The notes beneath the pieces were generated by a model that saw nothing but the letters and a program-made list of their open reading frames with translations, was not told the DNA's origin and searched no databases. Shown piece after piece: positions 37,560-50,400 of a stretch of 64,000 nucleotides of DNA (positions are counted from its first letter, which is position 1; every line of letters begins with the position of its first letter). Location of the stretch: assembly GCF_021018805.1 (NCBI RefSeq), contig NC_086256.1, forward strand, positions 13,458,032 to 13,522,031. The letters run 5' to 3'. The translations under genes were made by a program, and so were the position numbers. This DNA is from Prinia subflava (taxonomy: Eukaryota > Chordata > Aves > Passeriformes > Cisticolidae).

Positions 37560-37740
37560 CTAGGGTAGCACATCTCTACAGTTTTTTTCTAGATTTTGCC
37601 CAGCCTCTCCTTCACGCCAAGCAATTTGGCATCTACTTCTGCCTCCGGGAGACTATTTCACAATCTAATAGATCTCATTGTCAGGAAATTTTTCTGCACT
37701 GCCAAGTCGTTCCCAAGAGTGCCACTTTTATTTAAGGGAG
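37560..37740 (-). mobile_element. Old CR1-type LINE relic
   Basis: The plus strand reads CTCCGGGAGACTATTTCACA near 37642-37661, then ATCTAATAGATCTCATTGTC near 37661-37682 and AGGAAATTTTTCTG. This is the antisense of the 'gggagactattccacaatctaatag...tcattgtcaggaaatttttcc' segment of older CR1 subfamilies that are abundant in turtles and crocodilians and rare in birds. The relic is orientated like the CR1 copy at 17.7 kb but belongs to a different, older lineage. The overlapping plus-strand frames 37424-37735 and 37596-37778 come from it. Confidence 0.7.
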
Positions 37741-38529
37741 GGGAACTGATCCTGGCAGTGGTGCAGTCACTCCTCTGATATTTTGAGTTAGGGGGTGCAA
37801 GTAGCCAAACACCATCTGGTACCCAGCTGGTACAGTATATTTAGAGGCACCTAAAATCTTTCCAACCCTCTCTGGCTCATCTTTGCTTTTGGAAACAGCT
37901 TCTTAATCATTTTTAATCATTGTATTGTTTTGCTATCTGAAATATTCCTTTATATGTATACAATTATTGGAAGGAAGAATTTAATTATAGTTCAGAGACT
38001 ATTATTATGAACAAAGCAGTGAGGCAGGTTTTTTCCCTCCACTTCAGTTTAATTATCTTTAACAAGTTTTAATTGTGTATCTTTTTTCAGTTTACAGCAT
38101 ACAAAATGTCTCATGAGATGAACAAATCTATGAAAGTGGGGCAAGGTTAGTGGCCACATTTGTACATAAACATGAGCAGCAGTAGATCTTTTATGATATT
38201 TGCAATAAAAACATGAAAAAGGGGTTCTATATGGCAGCTTTAGCAGATAAACACTTTTAAGTATTCAAGAAGCATGTTTCAAACACACGCTTTTGAACAT
38301 GGCTGTATACAGTAAATTATTTTTGCTATAATTAGACTTAAGAAAAAGGTAGACAAGTTAGAGTGATATCTTATAAATATACAAGGTGGTTAATGACTGA
38401 CCTATTATAGGTCCAAAAGTACTCCTTCGCAGAGCACGGCCCTTATTTAATATTTTTCTCAAGACTCACTACAGTGAAAAATGTGTTTAGTCTGTGGCAC
38501 ACTCCTGCAAAATGAAAACACAACCTATT
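37741..38529. other. No feature recognised
   Basis: AT-rich, almost no open frames. A short segment near 37805-37880 with 'ggtacccagctggtac' and 'gaggcacctaaaat' words might be another old repeat scrap, but too little is left to name it. Confidence 0.5.
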
Positions 38530-38605
38530 CTATATGACCTGATTCTAAATCCCAATGAAGTCAATGGTAGTCTTGCACTGACATTAGACCCCAATGCATA
38601 GCTAA
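38530..38605 (+). repeat. Ancient amniote retroposon relic
   Basis: GACCTGATTCTAAATCCCAA runs into TGAAGTCAATGGTAGTCTTG, then CACTGACATTAGACCCCAAT. This mirrors the partly self-complementary 'gatccaaagcccattgaagtcaatgg...cattgacttcaatgggctttgg' core found many times in turtle and crocodile genomes. I am confident of the core; the family name is uncertain (CR1/L3-derived or an amniote SINE). Confidence 0.6.
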
Positions 38606-40429
38606 ATATTTTACAGTATCATAATAAAAATTGCAGTAGGAGACAGGGTAGAGCAGGGATCTGACGCAAATCTTCAGGAAACTCATTGGAGCGATAGATC
38701 ACGTAAAAGTAAATGTGTGCTCTGTGAATTTGGTATTTAAGTCGCTGTAAGTTTTGCCTCAGAATTAGATAAAAGATGTGGGGCAAGCTCAGCTGGTCTC
38801 AGCAATGCAGAAGAGGAGAGGTAAAATCTTTCATAACAAAAATAAATTGTCTGTTTCAGAGAATATAGGAAAGCAAATATGGGCTCCACCACCTTCATCA
38901 ATGCAAAATTAAGATCAGTCACTTCTGAGAAAAAAAAACTTATTTCCCCATATGAAATCACATAACACAAGAAGTGGAAGCACACAAGGGAAACAAGACC
39001 TTGTCCTTGGCTGCACACACAGCTTCACAGGAGAAAGTAAGTTCTAATGGCTGGTAGCAAAAAGATACAATTCTCCACAAAACTGTCTCTGTAAATGATA
39101 TTTAGAGCAACTATTTTCATCCCATCTGTGAAACTAGCAACAATAAAAATCTGATTAAAAATCTGATTAAAAGAGAAATAGTAATTTTTTTCACTTCTCA
39201 ACATTAAAATCTGAATTCCTTTTTCTGCCCCGGCCAAATAATAATCCTTAACATGCAAGCTTTTCCCTTTGGAAGAACTTCCAATGACCATATTTGTACC
39301 TGCATATTGTCTGCTATATTAGAAGACATCTAAAGGATTTGATAGACCTGTTAGATGCAAGCAATACTCCTGAGGGACTTAAGGGAATGATCTACTGATG
39401 GTCCTTCAGATATTTTATCTAGAGCAGAAGAGACCTATTCTAAATGACACTACGTATTGCCCTGGCTGCCTACAGAATCTGCTTTTCTCATTGGTTGGGT
39501 TTTTTTCCCTGATCCATTTCTATTAAACACAGGGAGTAGCTGAGGACTTATTCACTTTCTTGTCTCTGTTCATTTTGCAGCCTCAAATCTGTCACTCAAA
39601 AGGAATGTTTATTGTGTCGTTCACTGTGGTCAAAAACAAAAGATAAGGGAGGTCAACATTTGATGAATTATGCAGCCCTTCAATCTATAATGCTTTATTG
39701 GACTTTCTATTAAATGCTCCATAACAAAGAAACTAGTATTTGAAAGCAAGAACTTATGATACATCAAACATTTCAACCATACTAAATGTCTCAGTCAGTC
39801 AATCAAATCAATCAACCTAATTAATAAATAAAATTCCTTGTATCTGTTACAAAACTGACAGTAGAGAAAGAGCAGGAGAGGAAACAGCATTTGGGGATTT
39901 ACATATTTCTTACTGACTTTTTCAGCTGGTACCAATAGTTTTGGTTTTGCAACAATAAAGCCAAATATAAAAATTAAAAATGTCTTGATGCTGCCGAGTA
40001 AGTTTCCAAAGAATATAGGCCAAAACTGCACTCACTGGGAGGAGAACATAAAACAGAACAATAAAGCAAATGAACTCCTACGGAAATATGTCGGGTATTA
40101 GTTGAGTAAGACATTTTCTGTTTATTCATCATAAAGACTATTTGGGTTTGTAGCAGAAAGGGTTGTTCTACAGAAAGAGGCTATAATGAATATGATTCAT
40201 CATTTAATGAATGCCTAATCCTTAGCCTTAAATACTCCATACCATCATGTGCACACTAGACAGATGTTATTTATAATGCCAAGAAGAGAGACTGAATATC
40301 TGCTTACAGGAAAGCAGTTCATCAATCCTTCAAAGAGGCAGTCCAATGCCATAGCATCATAACTGTCCTGCTTCTTCTTGAGAAACTGTACTTTGAAATC
40401 TCCGAAAATATTTAACCTGTTGTTCCAGA
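38606..40429. other. No gene recognised; one short tandem repeat
   Basis: A 12-base unit TAAAAATCTGAT is repeated 2.4 times at 39144-39172. Minus-strand frames 38737-39018, 39025-39291 and 39795-40031 (78-93 codons) are AT-driven and rich in Phe, Ile and Leu, with no recognisable domain. Confidence 0.5.
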
Positions 40430-40540
40430 TGACACTTAGGCACAGAAGTTGAACTTTCTAATTGGTACTTACCTCATCTTTGGAAGTGTTTGAGAAGTTA
40501 ATTCTGGAATTTCCTTTACTATTTAGGCACTAAATATGTA
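40430..40540 (+). repeat. Possible ancient amniote repeat scraps
   Basis: ACACTTAGGCACAG (40433-40446) and ATTTAGGCACTAAATATG (40521-40538) resemble the 'acttaggcacctaaatac' word of old amniote repeats. Weak. Confidence 0.2.
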
Positions 40541-42159
40541 CAAATTAAATAATTTCACTGCCCAACATCTTTTCAGTAATGAAAAAAGGGGTATTACATT
40601 CATCTGGGGACCTTAGTACCATCAAAAATAAGGTCTGATTTAGCCACCTGTAAATCAGGTGGTGGAGCACTTCAGTTGTTTACTTTTAGAGAGCCCAGCA
40701 GGGAAACTACACATGTACATCACATTTTTTTTTCAAGATTGGCTTATCACTGGTTTTCTCCTTCATTGTCTGTGCATGAGATTCAGCATGAATAACAGTA
40801 GAAAGATCTTAACTCCAGTTTCCATTTTGTCAGTGTTGTGGCAGCAGCCACTTAAAACAGCCGAGTCCTTTGAGTCTGGAAATCAGCACCATCTGCATTG
40901 ATCCACAGGAAAGACTGCACGCTCAGCATGGTTGGTATTAACAGCTGAAGTCCACTTCTATGTGTGAATCTCATGGAATTCTAGGAACACTGGTAATTTT
41001 GTATTTGCAATTTATATTTCATATAGCAATTCACTCTGATATGAAGCTTACACTTTTTTTAAAGAAACTATGCCAGAATTGTCTCTCCAGAATGGCATTC
41101 CAGGCACAATCAGCAATCCATACATAATGTTATTTTCTGAGCCTGACAGGGAGACATTATTCATCCTTGCTTAATCAGGAAGACCCATACATTCAATAAA
41201 TATTTTGAACAAGAATATTTTCCAAAGCAATCAACACTATTTTGTTTAATCTGAAACAGATCTGTACTGAAAGCCTATGTGTATGTAATGTCAGTGAAAG
41301 CTTGCTGACTTACCAAATTCTCAAATATAAACCTCTTGGAATATACACACAGTAATAATGACAAAACAGTAAGTCTTACACTTGTTGTTTTCATGCACAA
41401 CATCTACTAATAACAGTCTATGTTAGAATCTAGTATAACCAGCTGCATAAGCCTTGGAAACAATGTACATCACCTGAAATTCTGTCTGTACTTGAAAATT
41501 AGGAGCAACTCTGCATTAGCTGTTTTTGTTTATCCAGTAGATTCTGGGTTAGATGATGTGGAGAATTTTCCATTTGCATTCACAATTTCTGGCCCAGAAA
41601 AATAGATTCATTTCATATTCAGCATCTAACTGATGAGTTTCTATTTGATCATTCTTTCACTCTGGCAAATAATTGTACCCTATTTTTCCTGACGATGTAT
41701 GAAGGAAGGATTGAGTCCACAAAAATCATTTAAGCATCATAACCATAAAAATTGTCATTAAATTGAGAGCTAATTATAAAAACAGACCAAGAGTCCAGAA
41801 AATATCAGAGTCAACCGAGAAAGAGTGTTACAAACTTCACAACTACACTGAAGTAAGATGACAGCAAATACGCATAAACGAGTATGGTTCTTCTTAAAGA
41901 ATTAAACCCTTAAGTCCAGATCATCAAGTAATGACAACTCACCATTTGCAGCAATAAATAGGTGAGTGGCATATAGGTTGCAGCAAGTTTTGTCTCACAA
42001 ATGGGAGGGAAGGGAGCAAAGGAAGAAAACAAAAGACACAGAACAACCATGCTGTCCCTCTTTTCATAAAGTTTCAAACAATTGCTGGGAGATCTAGAAT
42101 AAAATCCCTTTCACACCATACTTGAAGGAAGTGCTCAAATTCAGGACTGCAGTGTCACA
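40541..42159. other. No feature recognised
   Basis: AT-rich. Plus-strand frames at 40659-40901 and 41420-41605 have no domain. Nothing else stands out. Confidence 0.55.
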
Positions 42160-42520
42160 ATGAGCTAAACAGCTCAATACTCAGGACTTCCAGGGAAGTG
42201 GTAGCTAATAAAAGTCCTTGTCCAGCTGGGACAAGGCAGGGTCCTGGAGTCCTGCACGTCACACGTGAAGTAACTGTAGCTTGCAAGGGGTACAGGAGAG
42301 GAAAGAAGATAGAAAGCCAATCCTCTGGGAATTTTCTGTTCTACAAGCTTTAAATTAATCAAGCCCAGAGGCAGAACAAGCAAAGGAATGCATCCTCTCT
42401 CAACAGCACCTGGGAGCAAGGGAAAAGCCAGCTGGCACCCCCAGGACACAAGGAGTCACGGCCACCAGGGGAAACAAGCTCTGCCTTTAGCTGCAGCTTT
42501 AGGGAGGAATGGCAATGTCA
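42160..42520. other. Unclassified GC-richer segment
   Basis: A minus-strand frame of 91 codons (42174-42449) crosses this region and has no motif I know. TGTCACAA occurs at both sides (42153 and 42516), but these are not convincing LTR ends. It might be a decayed mobile element directly upstream of the solo LTR at 42639. Confidence 0.3.
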
Positions 42521-42633
42521 CAACCAATTTAAGCAAAACTGAGATGTGTGAACATTTTTGAATCTAACCCCTGAAAATAAAGCGAGTAGCAGTATTTTAT
42601 TTCCATGAAGCGTTTTGGGTATTTTTTGTCATG

Positions 42634-42638
42634 GTTTG
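42634..42638. repeat. Target-site duplication GTTTG, left copy
   Basis: GTTTG directly precedes the TGTG end of the LTR and is repeated exactly after its CACA end at 43016-43020. Confidence 0.75.
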
Positions 42639-43015
42639 TGTGCCAGGTGTGTGTCCAGGTGTGCACAGCCCGGCTGGGGAGCAGGGAGGAGAGGCCGGTC
42701 CCGCAGTGCAGCGCAGGGCTGAGGCAGCTCCTCTGGGGAAAGGTGCTTGAGAAAGGGCAAAACACTGCACACAGAGCCAGGGACAAATGTGACAAAGCCC
42801 TGCGAGCTCCCAGAGGGGATGGGGAGTGATGGAGCCCCAGGCACTCAAGCATGGACCGCCCTGCAGCCCGTGAAGGCCATGTGGTGGAGCAGGTTTCGTC
42901 TGCTGCCCTGGTCACACCAGCATGATCCATGAGCTTCTCCACCTTATTTTGTCTCCATGCTGTTGAGGAGAGGAAGTGAGGGTGTCTGGCAGCCAGTCGA
43001 GATCAACCCACCACA
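42639..43015 (+). mobile_element. Solitary ERV LTR (ERV-L-like), complete
   Basis: The element starts TGTGCCAGGTGTG and ends GATCAACCCACCACA. It is 377 bp, has short inverted TGTG...CACA ends, and is flanked by exact GTTTG copies. A 5-bp duplication fits class III (ERV-L) or gamma-like ERVs. The last 55 bases, with GTTGAGGAGAGGAAGTGAGG, GTGTCTGGCAGCCAGTCGAG and ATCAACCCACCACA, match the 3' end I know from a very common passerine LTR family. The interior is strongly GC-rich, the clearest composition outlier of the window. No poly(A) signal of the standard form is seen. The overlapping frames on both strands here (42529-42942, up to 137 codons) are by-products of few stops in GC-rich DNA. No internal viral region adjoins it. 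Confidence 0.8.
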
Positions 43016-43020
43016 GTTTG
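43016..43020. repeat. Target-site duplication GTTTG, right copy
   Basis: Exact repeat of 42634-42638 immediately after the LTR's CA terminus. Confidence 0.75.
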
Positions 43021-43312
43021 TAAGGAAGATCTGATTTCTGCTGCACTTCTCCAGGGGATTACCTGCATTGGTTATGACTCTAATATTTTCCATAGCTATA
43101 TAATCACATAAAAGTGAAAATTCTGACTGCCAGTGGTGTTTTTCATCTCTATATCCAGACTATAACCTTTAACTTTACTTTTTCAAACTATCATGCTTCT
43201 CTGCATGCATTTTTGTTACTGCATAGTATTTATAAGATGACTATTATAGCATCCTTTAATGATACTGGCAAGTCTCTATCTCAATGGCAGATTGCAGTCC
43301 TTTTATTTTTCC

Positions 43313-43328
43313 TTTTTTTTTTTTTTTT
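43313..43328 (-). repeat. T16 homopolymer
   Basis: Sixteen T in a T-rich neighbourhood (43300-43333). No element body is identified on either side. Confidence 0.8.
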
Positions 43329-43333
43329 CTTTT

Positions 43334-46114
43334 AATACAAAATCTAACTAAAATGGCAGTATTCCAGTGGCTTCTCTACCAGGAAAAGAAAAATGACATC
43401 TGTATGGGATAAAGATATTGGGGGTGGGACTTCTGATATGTTTTCTATTTATTTTCCTAGATACGTAATGAAAATATTCTGTTACAATTGCCCAACCTAG
43501 AGTTTCTGGGTTTCCAGATGCATGGTCCCTCACAGGAGGCCTGAGATCACTTTTGTTAAGAGTGAATCTTGCCTTCAAGAGAACATCAGAAGAGAATTTG
43601 CCACTATGCACTGGTAGCATTTAGCATCAAGGTATATTCAGAAGATAAAAACCCTGAAACATTCTCATTTTAGCTAATTCAGCTTTCTTCTCGGGTAATT
43701 TTTAAAGAATGATGAATAATAGAGAGGAAAAAAAAAACTGCTATCATGTTTTGTTATGCAGTTGTTTGACAAGTATTTCATATTTCAGTGTTTACCTCTG
43801 AATGAAGAACATTAAGGGTGAGCAAAGCCTGTTGCAAGTTCAAGCAAACTTGATGGTTTTGTGAAATCTTTGAGCTCTCTCAGACAGTCCATGTATGCTG
43901 CACTGCTTATCTCAGTTCTCCACTTTTATACTCCTGTACCTTTACATAGTGTCTATGTTTTAGGATCTCACAAAGATTTATTCAACTGTACATCAGAAAA
44001 AAAATATTAATTTTTGGTAGAAAAATGAGAATAAAGAGTTACTGCAGGAAAGTTCCTAGTTGACAATACCTCATTCTAAGAGCTTTTACACCAAAGGCAG
44101 GATCAGAGCTTGTTTCTCTCCAGGTTACAGCTTTCATCTGTCACCAAGCACAAAATTACCAGTTACAAAAACTTGAGAATGGTGCTAAAGATAGTGCTGG
44201 GAAAAGAGCCTTTCTACACTGCATGCACTAGTGCCCTGACCTAGGTAAATGCCAAGCTAATATGTAACTAATGCTCATTTATTGAGCACAGATATATTTC
44301 TTTTCTTTTGGATGATGTGTCCCATCTAGAAGCTGTCCCATAAGAATGAGAAACTTGTAATTCTTTCTTTAAATTGTTGGAAGCTGAGATAATAACCTTA
44401 ATCTGTCAATATAGTAAAATAGCTTTACCTGATACCTAAAGTTCCCTGATGGCTTTGAAAGACTATTTTAATTAAGAAGCAGTTGATGCTTTTAACATTT
44501 TAGGTCAAGTCAGTTTCCTGAAAGTAGATTAAATACTGAACAGTAGTAATGGAAAGCACAAATGACAAATGACAGTAAATCCTCATCACCAACAAGACAG
44601 AACCAATCACCTACCAAATATGACACAAGAATGTTTTAATGATTCTAGATCACAGTGAGCCTGCCTCCAAAGTGAGGGAAATTAAGCAGAGGACAGAGAC
44701 CCATAAACACAAAAGAAACAGACATGTCCCACTGAAATCAGAGGTAAAACTCTTGGGAGTAAAAAAACAGATCTTATACTTAGCAAACGAAGTAGAAAAA
44801 GTTAAATTAAAAAATTGCATCAGGACAGGAAAACCTGACTGGAGATAGAACTGCTATTGTTTATTTGTTATGTACTATTTTTAACACCCAATTATTGCAG
44901 AAATAAGAACATCAAGAAGTCACCAAATTTTATGCAAATTATATTTTTCTATGAATGTGAAAAGAAAGTTGCACAATTTCAAGGCAAAATTTGTCATTTC
45001 AAGAAAAACACAGGTAACTATTTGGGTTAAAGCATTACTGTTTCACAGTGTTTCACTCCTTCTTTCCCAGCCATCAATAGAGAACTGAAAATCTTATTGA
45101 TTCATTCTGCATGTATCCATTCATTTAATATTCTTTTGCTCTAACTTTTAATCATCAGCAGGAAAGTCTCATCTCTCCCTAGCAAACAAGGCAACATTTT
45201 CATCTTCAAAACCCCCGAGAACTTAAATAAGTTTTTATAAAATTGAGAAGCTGAGAGAAATTCTCTCTGGACTGATTCTTTCTCCTGTTTTTGCACCTGC
45301 ATTATCCTCCTGGATTACCCTGCTGTCAGCTGCTTCTGCACAGAAAACACTGATATATGCACATCCTTGAGTGAAGTCTTTTGCTTTTTCGAGCCATGCT
45401 CACCCACTTCACAGGTGATGCTGCACCATCAGCAGTATTTTAGTACAGATATCAAAAAACATTTCATCATTTCGGCTTCTGCAACAAGGGCACCCTGTAT
45501 ACTGGGGCAAAAGAGGTGTAGGATAGGAAAAAGAATAAATAGCTGACTGGTGTAGAGGGAGCAGTGACAAAGGCTCCTACCACACTTTGCAGAGAAGTCA
45601 ACTAATGAATAATGCCAGTGCTCAGCAGCCTCTTGTGGCACCACATTCCTTTTAACAGAGGCAAGGAATCATTGGGATCTGCAAACTTTGTTTACCTGGT
45701 CAAACCGATGGAATATTTCATTGGTTAGAATTGAGGATTACAATGAAACTGTCCCTTTAACATGCACTTGAAAGTCTATTTCAGAACAGAGAAAAGAGTT
45801 TTCTGTAAGTAGTGTATTATTTGAAAATAACGAGAAGACAGCCTGTGTTTGCAGAGGTCAAAGATATTAGTGAAAATATCTAAAATTTTAGCAAAAAATG
45901 CTAGGTGTTGCAGCAAGGAGAAAGTGTAGAGAAAGGAATAAGATACTGCAAAAGAGTCCTGTGGGGCACAAATAGAAGACCTGACATTTTCTGACAGTTT
46001 AGATAAATCCATTGTAATGAGAAAAGAAAGATTCTGTATGAAATCAAATCTGTTTGCAATACTTATCCTTGGATGTTCTGAAAAACCATTTCACATCTCA
46101 GAGATGACATCCTT
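43334..46114. other. No feature recognised
   Basis: AT-rich with scattered frames (43348-43620 minus, 90 codons; 44639-44848 plus; 45429-45644 and 45776-46012 minus), none with a domain. Confidence 0.55.
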
Positions 46115-46170
46115 TTCTTTAGGGCCTAATCCAAAAACCATTTAAGTTAGTGGGCTGAAAAAGACTCAGC
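46115..46170 (+). repeat. Ancient amniote retroposon relic
   Basis: AGGGCCTAATCCAAAAACCA followed by TTTAAGTTAGTGGGCTGAAA and AAGACTC parallels 'gggcctgatccaaagcccattgaagtcaatgg-aaagactc'. It is a second copy of the same family as at 38.53 kb, in the same orientation, independently decayed. Confidence 0.55.
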
Positions 46171-47089
46171 TCAACTTGGAATGATAGCATCTGCCATAAG
46201 ATTTGTTTCACATCTTTACAGCTTCAAAAGCATCACAGACATATCTCCAGGAAGTGAAGACAGAGGAGGCACACGTCCAACTGCCCCCAAATCTTTGTTT
46301 AGCTTTTCCACTGTGTGAAATCTTTCCCAATTTTTTCATGGTGGTAAAAAATTATCCATCTCATCACAGGACTGCACGAAAAAGGAACACATATTGGTTG
46401 TGCAATGTGCAGGTCTGCATTCGTATAGTTACATTATAGATATTTTTAAGTTAATTAAAATATTTGATCTAAAAATGTGTAAATAAAATAGAAGATATAA
46501 TGGAAACACATATAAATATGTCACATTAAAAGGTTTACTCAAAAACAAATAGACTGGAGAAAAAGGAATTGTGATGCCTATGGAAAAAGATAAAAAGAGC
46601 AGAAACCAAAAATTAAATACTCAAGCCAAGACTCCTCCACAAACAAATATACTGTGGTGGAAGAGAATGCAAAGTTCTACATTTAGAGTTTTCTAAACTA
46701 TTTTACTTTGTATATTTAAACAATGAGGAAACAGGAAGCTTCTTCCACAGAACAGTCTGGATGGCAATTTTTTCCACTGAGAGGTATATAGGAGTAAGGA
46801 TATAAACACTGCCATAGTGACAGTTTTACACATCATTCTGTTACCAGATTGAAGTCCAATAAATCAGAGGTGCATTTGTGAAAGAACTTGTAAAAAGATC
46901 TCTGGAAGATTAACCAGGAATGCAGATACTATTAGTAGCAAATGTAGAAAGATAAATTGTTCATGCCTTTGAGACTTAAATTTAACTAAAATTAAAAAAA
47001 AAAAAACCTTTTTCCTAACAATGTCAAAACACAGTGCTGAAGCTGGTGCTGATTAAACCAAGGAACTCTTTGCCAAAGCAGTATGTCAG
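46171..47089. other. No feature recognised
   Basis: AT-rich with an A12 run near 46995. The plus-strand frame 46203-46439 is 78 codons and has no domain. Confidence 0.55.
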
Positions 47090-47420
47090 ATGTCCCATAG
47101 CTTAAGATAACAGAAACTTGAAAAAACCTCCCAGGGAAGTGCTGTAGGAAAGAGGCTGGAGGACAGCCAACATGACCAACAAATCTTCACTACTACTGAT
47201 CCAAGGAAGGAAGGAAAAGAAGATAAAGAAGAATAAACAATGCTCTCCCTTCCTTCTCTGGCTTGAACGGGCAGCAGTATCAGCAATGCTGCAGTCACAT
47301 CTTTCCTCCTCCCACCCTGTTACTGCACCAGGGTGTGCTCCAGTGACCTCCAGGGACAAAAACAAACTCCTCATTTCCTTCAGCTGAGTGGAAATCAGAC
47401 CCAAGGGGGAAACCCAAGAA
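47090..47420. other. Unclassified GC-richer segment
   Basis: A purine-rich part (47200-47240) is followed by a pyrimidine-rich part (47250-47320). Frames overlap on both strands (47086-47404 minus, 47172-47387 plus) without recognisable content. Possibly an eroded mobile element. Confidence 0.25.
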
Positions 47421-50400
47421 TAAATCTCATCCCCTCCACATTACTGATTAGTGCAGGCTCTTCAGAACACTTTTGCTTTTAACAGCTGATGGCATGGGAG
47501 AGGAATACACGGTGTGGATTGGGTTTTTTACATAACCCTGTGTTCCTTGATTGGGTTCTAAAATTCTTTATGTTCTCCATAAGGAGACAAGTGGCATGAG
47601 CACAACGTTCTTCTGAGATAACTGCTGTAGGAAGCAAGTCTGCCTACTATTCTGTATGATACATTCGTGATTAAAGTTCTTTCTCAGCAAACTGGAAATG
47701 CAGGTTCAATTCTTTCTTCTGCTTTAGCATATTCAGGATCACATCTTCTATTTCTCAAGTGACATACATTATGCCATAGGCTGCTAGATGACAAGGCATC
47801 AGAAACATCTTTTGATAAAGCTCATCATTGTACTGGGAGAAGAAACTGAGATTATTTGGGTTGTAGATAATGAATAGAAAGAGGAAAATTTTAAATTCAA
47901 ACAGGTTAAGATGAGTGGTTATATTCAAGGGATGAGTGAGAATCCTAATTTCTAATCCTTAGATTTAGGGCTACTTGTTTATTTGATTCAACAACCATTT
48001 AACCACTGAGATAATAAAAGAAAATTTAGAGAGATACCTGTCCATTTTGTACTATTTTTAGCATGTCTGTTTTTTACCTTTACTAAGCCATTTGCCAGTT
48101 TTCCAGCATCTGTGGTATTCAGTTTTTGTTGTAATGGTTCTGAGGTGAAGCATTAACTGATAGAAAAGAACTGATAGAACGTTTACTATCTGAGGATATT
48201 CCAGGTAAGTATTTTGTTGGTAAGTGGTGAAGCCACACATTGAAGCAAGAAAAACTTAAAAAATCAGCTTTCATTCCTATCTTTACCTGCTCATTCAGTG
48301 AAATTCATATACTTTATTGGAAATAAGTACACATATTCAGTTTCCCTTTCTGTTTTCTCTGCCTCTAGTATAAGTTATGAATACAGCTAGCAAAATCACT
48401 TTGTTCAATAATAGTTGGAGGGCAGAATCCGTGTTTTGGGAATGTTTCTTACACACCTCTGTCTATTACTTGCCTGGTTGACGAAATTGCTCAAGGAAAC
48501 TCCTTAAGACGATACCAGTGTGAGACACTTCAAATTTCTTTTTCTTCCTTACTCTATGTTCAAATACAATCTTGGAGTTTTTCTCTTGAACTGTTTTACA
48601 TTTCATGTGCATTCATTGTTCTATAAGTGTATGAATGTTTCTTAATAACTAATAGTTTTAAACTAGCTAAAATGCCCAAACATACAGTTTACTCATGAAA
48701 ATCTAATGTCAATTTTTTCATATTTCCTGTGATCTCTACATATTTCATCTAATTATATTTGGAAGTACATCTGCTTGGACACCTGCAGAATTACTGCAAG
48801 CTGTCATTTTCATTCTTGAAACATTATTTAAATTTTAAATTTGGCATCTGTCAAAAACAAACAAAAAATATTATTGGAAATTATAATACAGCAGCTAAAA
48901 TTTGACGAATTTTACTGAATTATACAGAATGACAGACAGTGCTTTCAAACTGGATCTTTATGTCAGCACTGTGGAGCAGAAGAGAAATCACCATGAAGTG
49001 ATACCTTTCTAGTAAGATATATTTTATTCTGATTAAGTCCCTACAAAACTGATTGGATGAGATAACTTGAAAGCACTGACAATATGTTTTTTCTCCTCAA
49101 AGTCATGTCGAAAACTTTCACATTGGTCCCAGTAATATGAGTCTCAGTAACAGGCCCTGTTTGACAGACTAGGACACAGAAAGCTGTCAACCTAAGAGAA
49201 GGCTGAAGATCATTGTTAAGGGGATTTGGTATTTCGTGTATTTTGCCTAATAGGGGAGCCTGTGCTCAGCATTTCCTGAAGCAAAAGAAGACAGATGAAA
49301 TCTCTGGGCACTTCATTGCTGCTGTCTCTCAAAGATTTCCTGTCAAAATGGGCCTATAAGGGAAGAAAGGTTTTCAATAACTTTCTTTTTTTTTTACCTG
49401 GCAGGATTTCCAGTCTTGCTATGAAAGAGTTTGAAGGCGCTGTCTTTGTGAAAACACTGCTGCCAAACTACCATATCTAGTTGTGTTTAAAAATAAAAAA
49501 GCAATATGACTCACATTACCATAGTGTATACTACAAACCCGGGTTTGATTGACATTCTATCCATATTTCATACAGTGCTTTTTTTCTTCCGTCAAATGGA
49601 GCAAGTGACCTTGATGTTACTGTGCTTTGCAACTTAAACAGGGAAAGCATATTTGTTGTCAACTTCTGTAGGGATAAAATTTTCAACAGAGTACATAGGG
49701 AAAAGGAACACAACTCCTATTATTAATGATAGGAGATATTCGTGTAACTTCCTGTTCATCTCATAGAGACTTCTCCCTTTTATATCTGCCTTCAAAGAAG
49801 GTTGCCATGAAAATTTTAGCTGCCTGGAATTAAGAGGAACAGTGAAAATGATCATCCTTTTTGGCATCAATTCTAAATAAAAGATGTTGTACATGTCTGA
49901 AAATACTAGAACTCCCTAAGGAAATCCTGGGGAGTCACAGTGCCACACCCAAGTGAATCAGCTGCATTAAAACAGCTACACCTACATAGCCACTGCAACC
50001 ATAGAAACTAAGTGCTCTCCCCTACCTCATCACTAGAAATGAGTAAACAAAAATCTCATTTTCAAAACTACCTCAGATTCCGGAGATTGATTAGGACTTG
50101 AGAAAAAGAAGATTAAGTCCAAAATTATCAAATCATACAAAACCTGCAGCTTAAGTATAACAAATACCGCTGTCTATTTAAGGTAAGTCATGTAGCAGGG
50201 TTGAGACAGGGAGCTTGGCTGTTCCTCTGTTGAGCAGCCTCATCTCTTTTGGGTTTTTGTGATGCTTTTCTTGCAAGGAAGAGGCTACTTAACCTGCTCT
50301 CATGTGAGCTTTCCTCCTAGAAGTGGAGCAGGAAATTCGAGTTTTGTAGGTCTGAGGTGTTAAATTAACTTGATTTATTACAGACTCAAAGGAGGATTTT

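Noticed and set aside
42153..42523. TGTCACAA at both ends as termini of another LTR
   Set aside because: Both copies are direct repeats of a common word, not TG...CA ends with a flanking duplication.
42529..42942. 137-codon minus-strand frame, the longest in the window
   Set aside because: Lies mostly in the solo LTR at 42639-43015; its length comes from GC-rich DNA with few stops, and three other frames overlap it.
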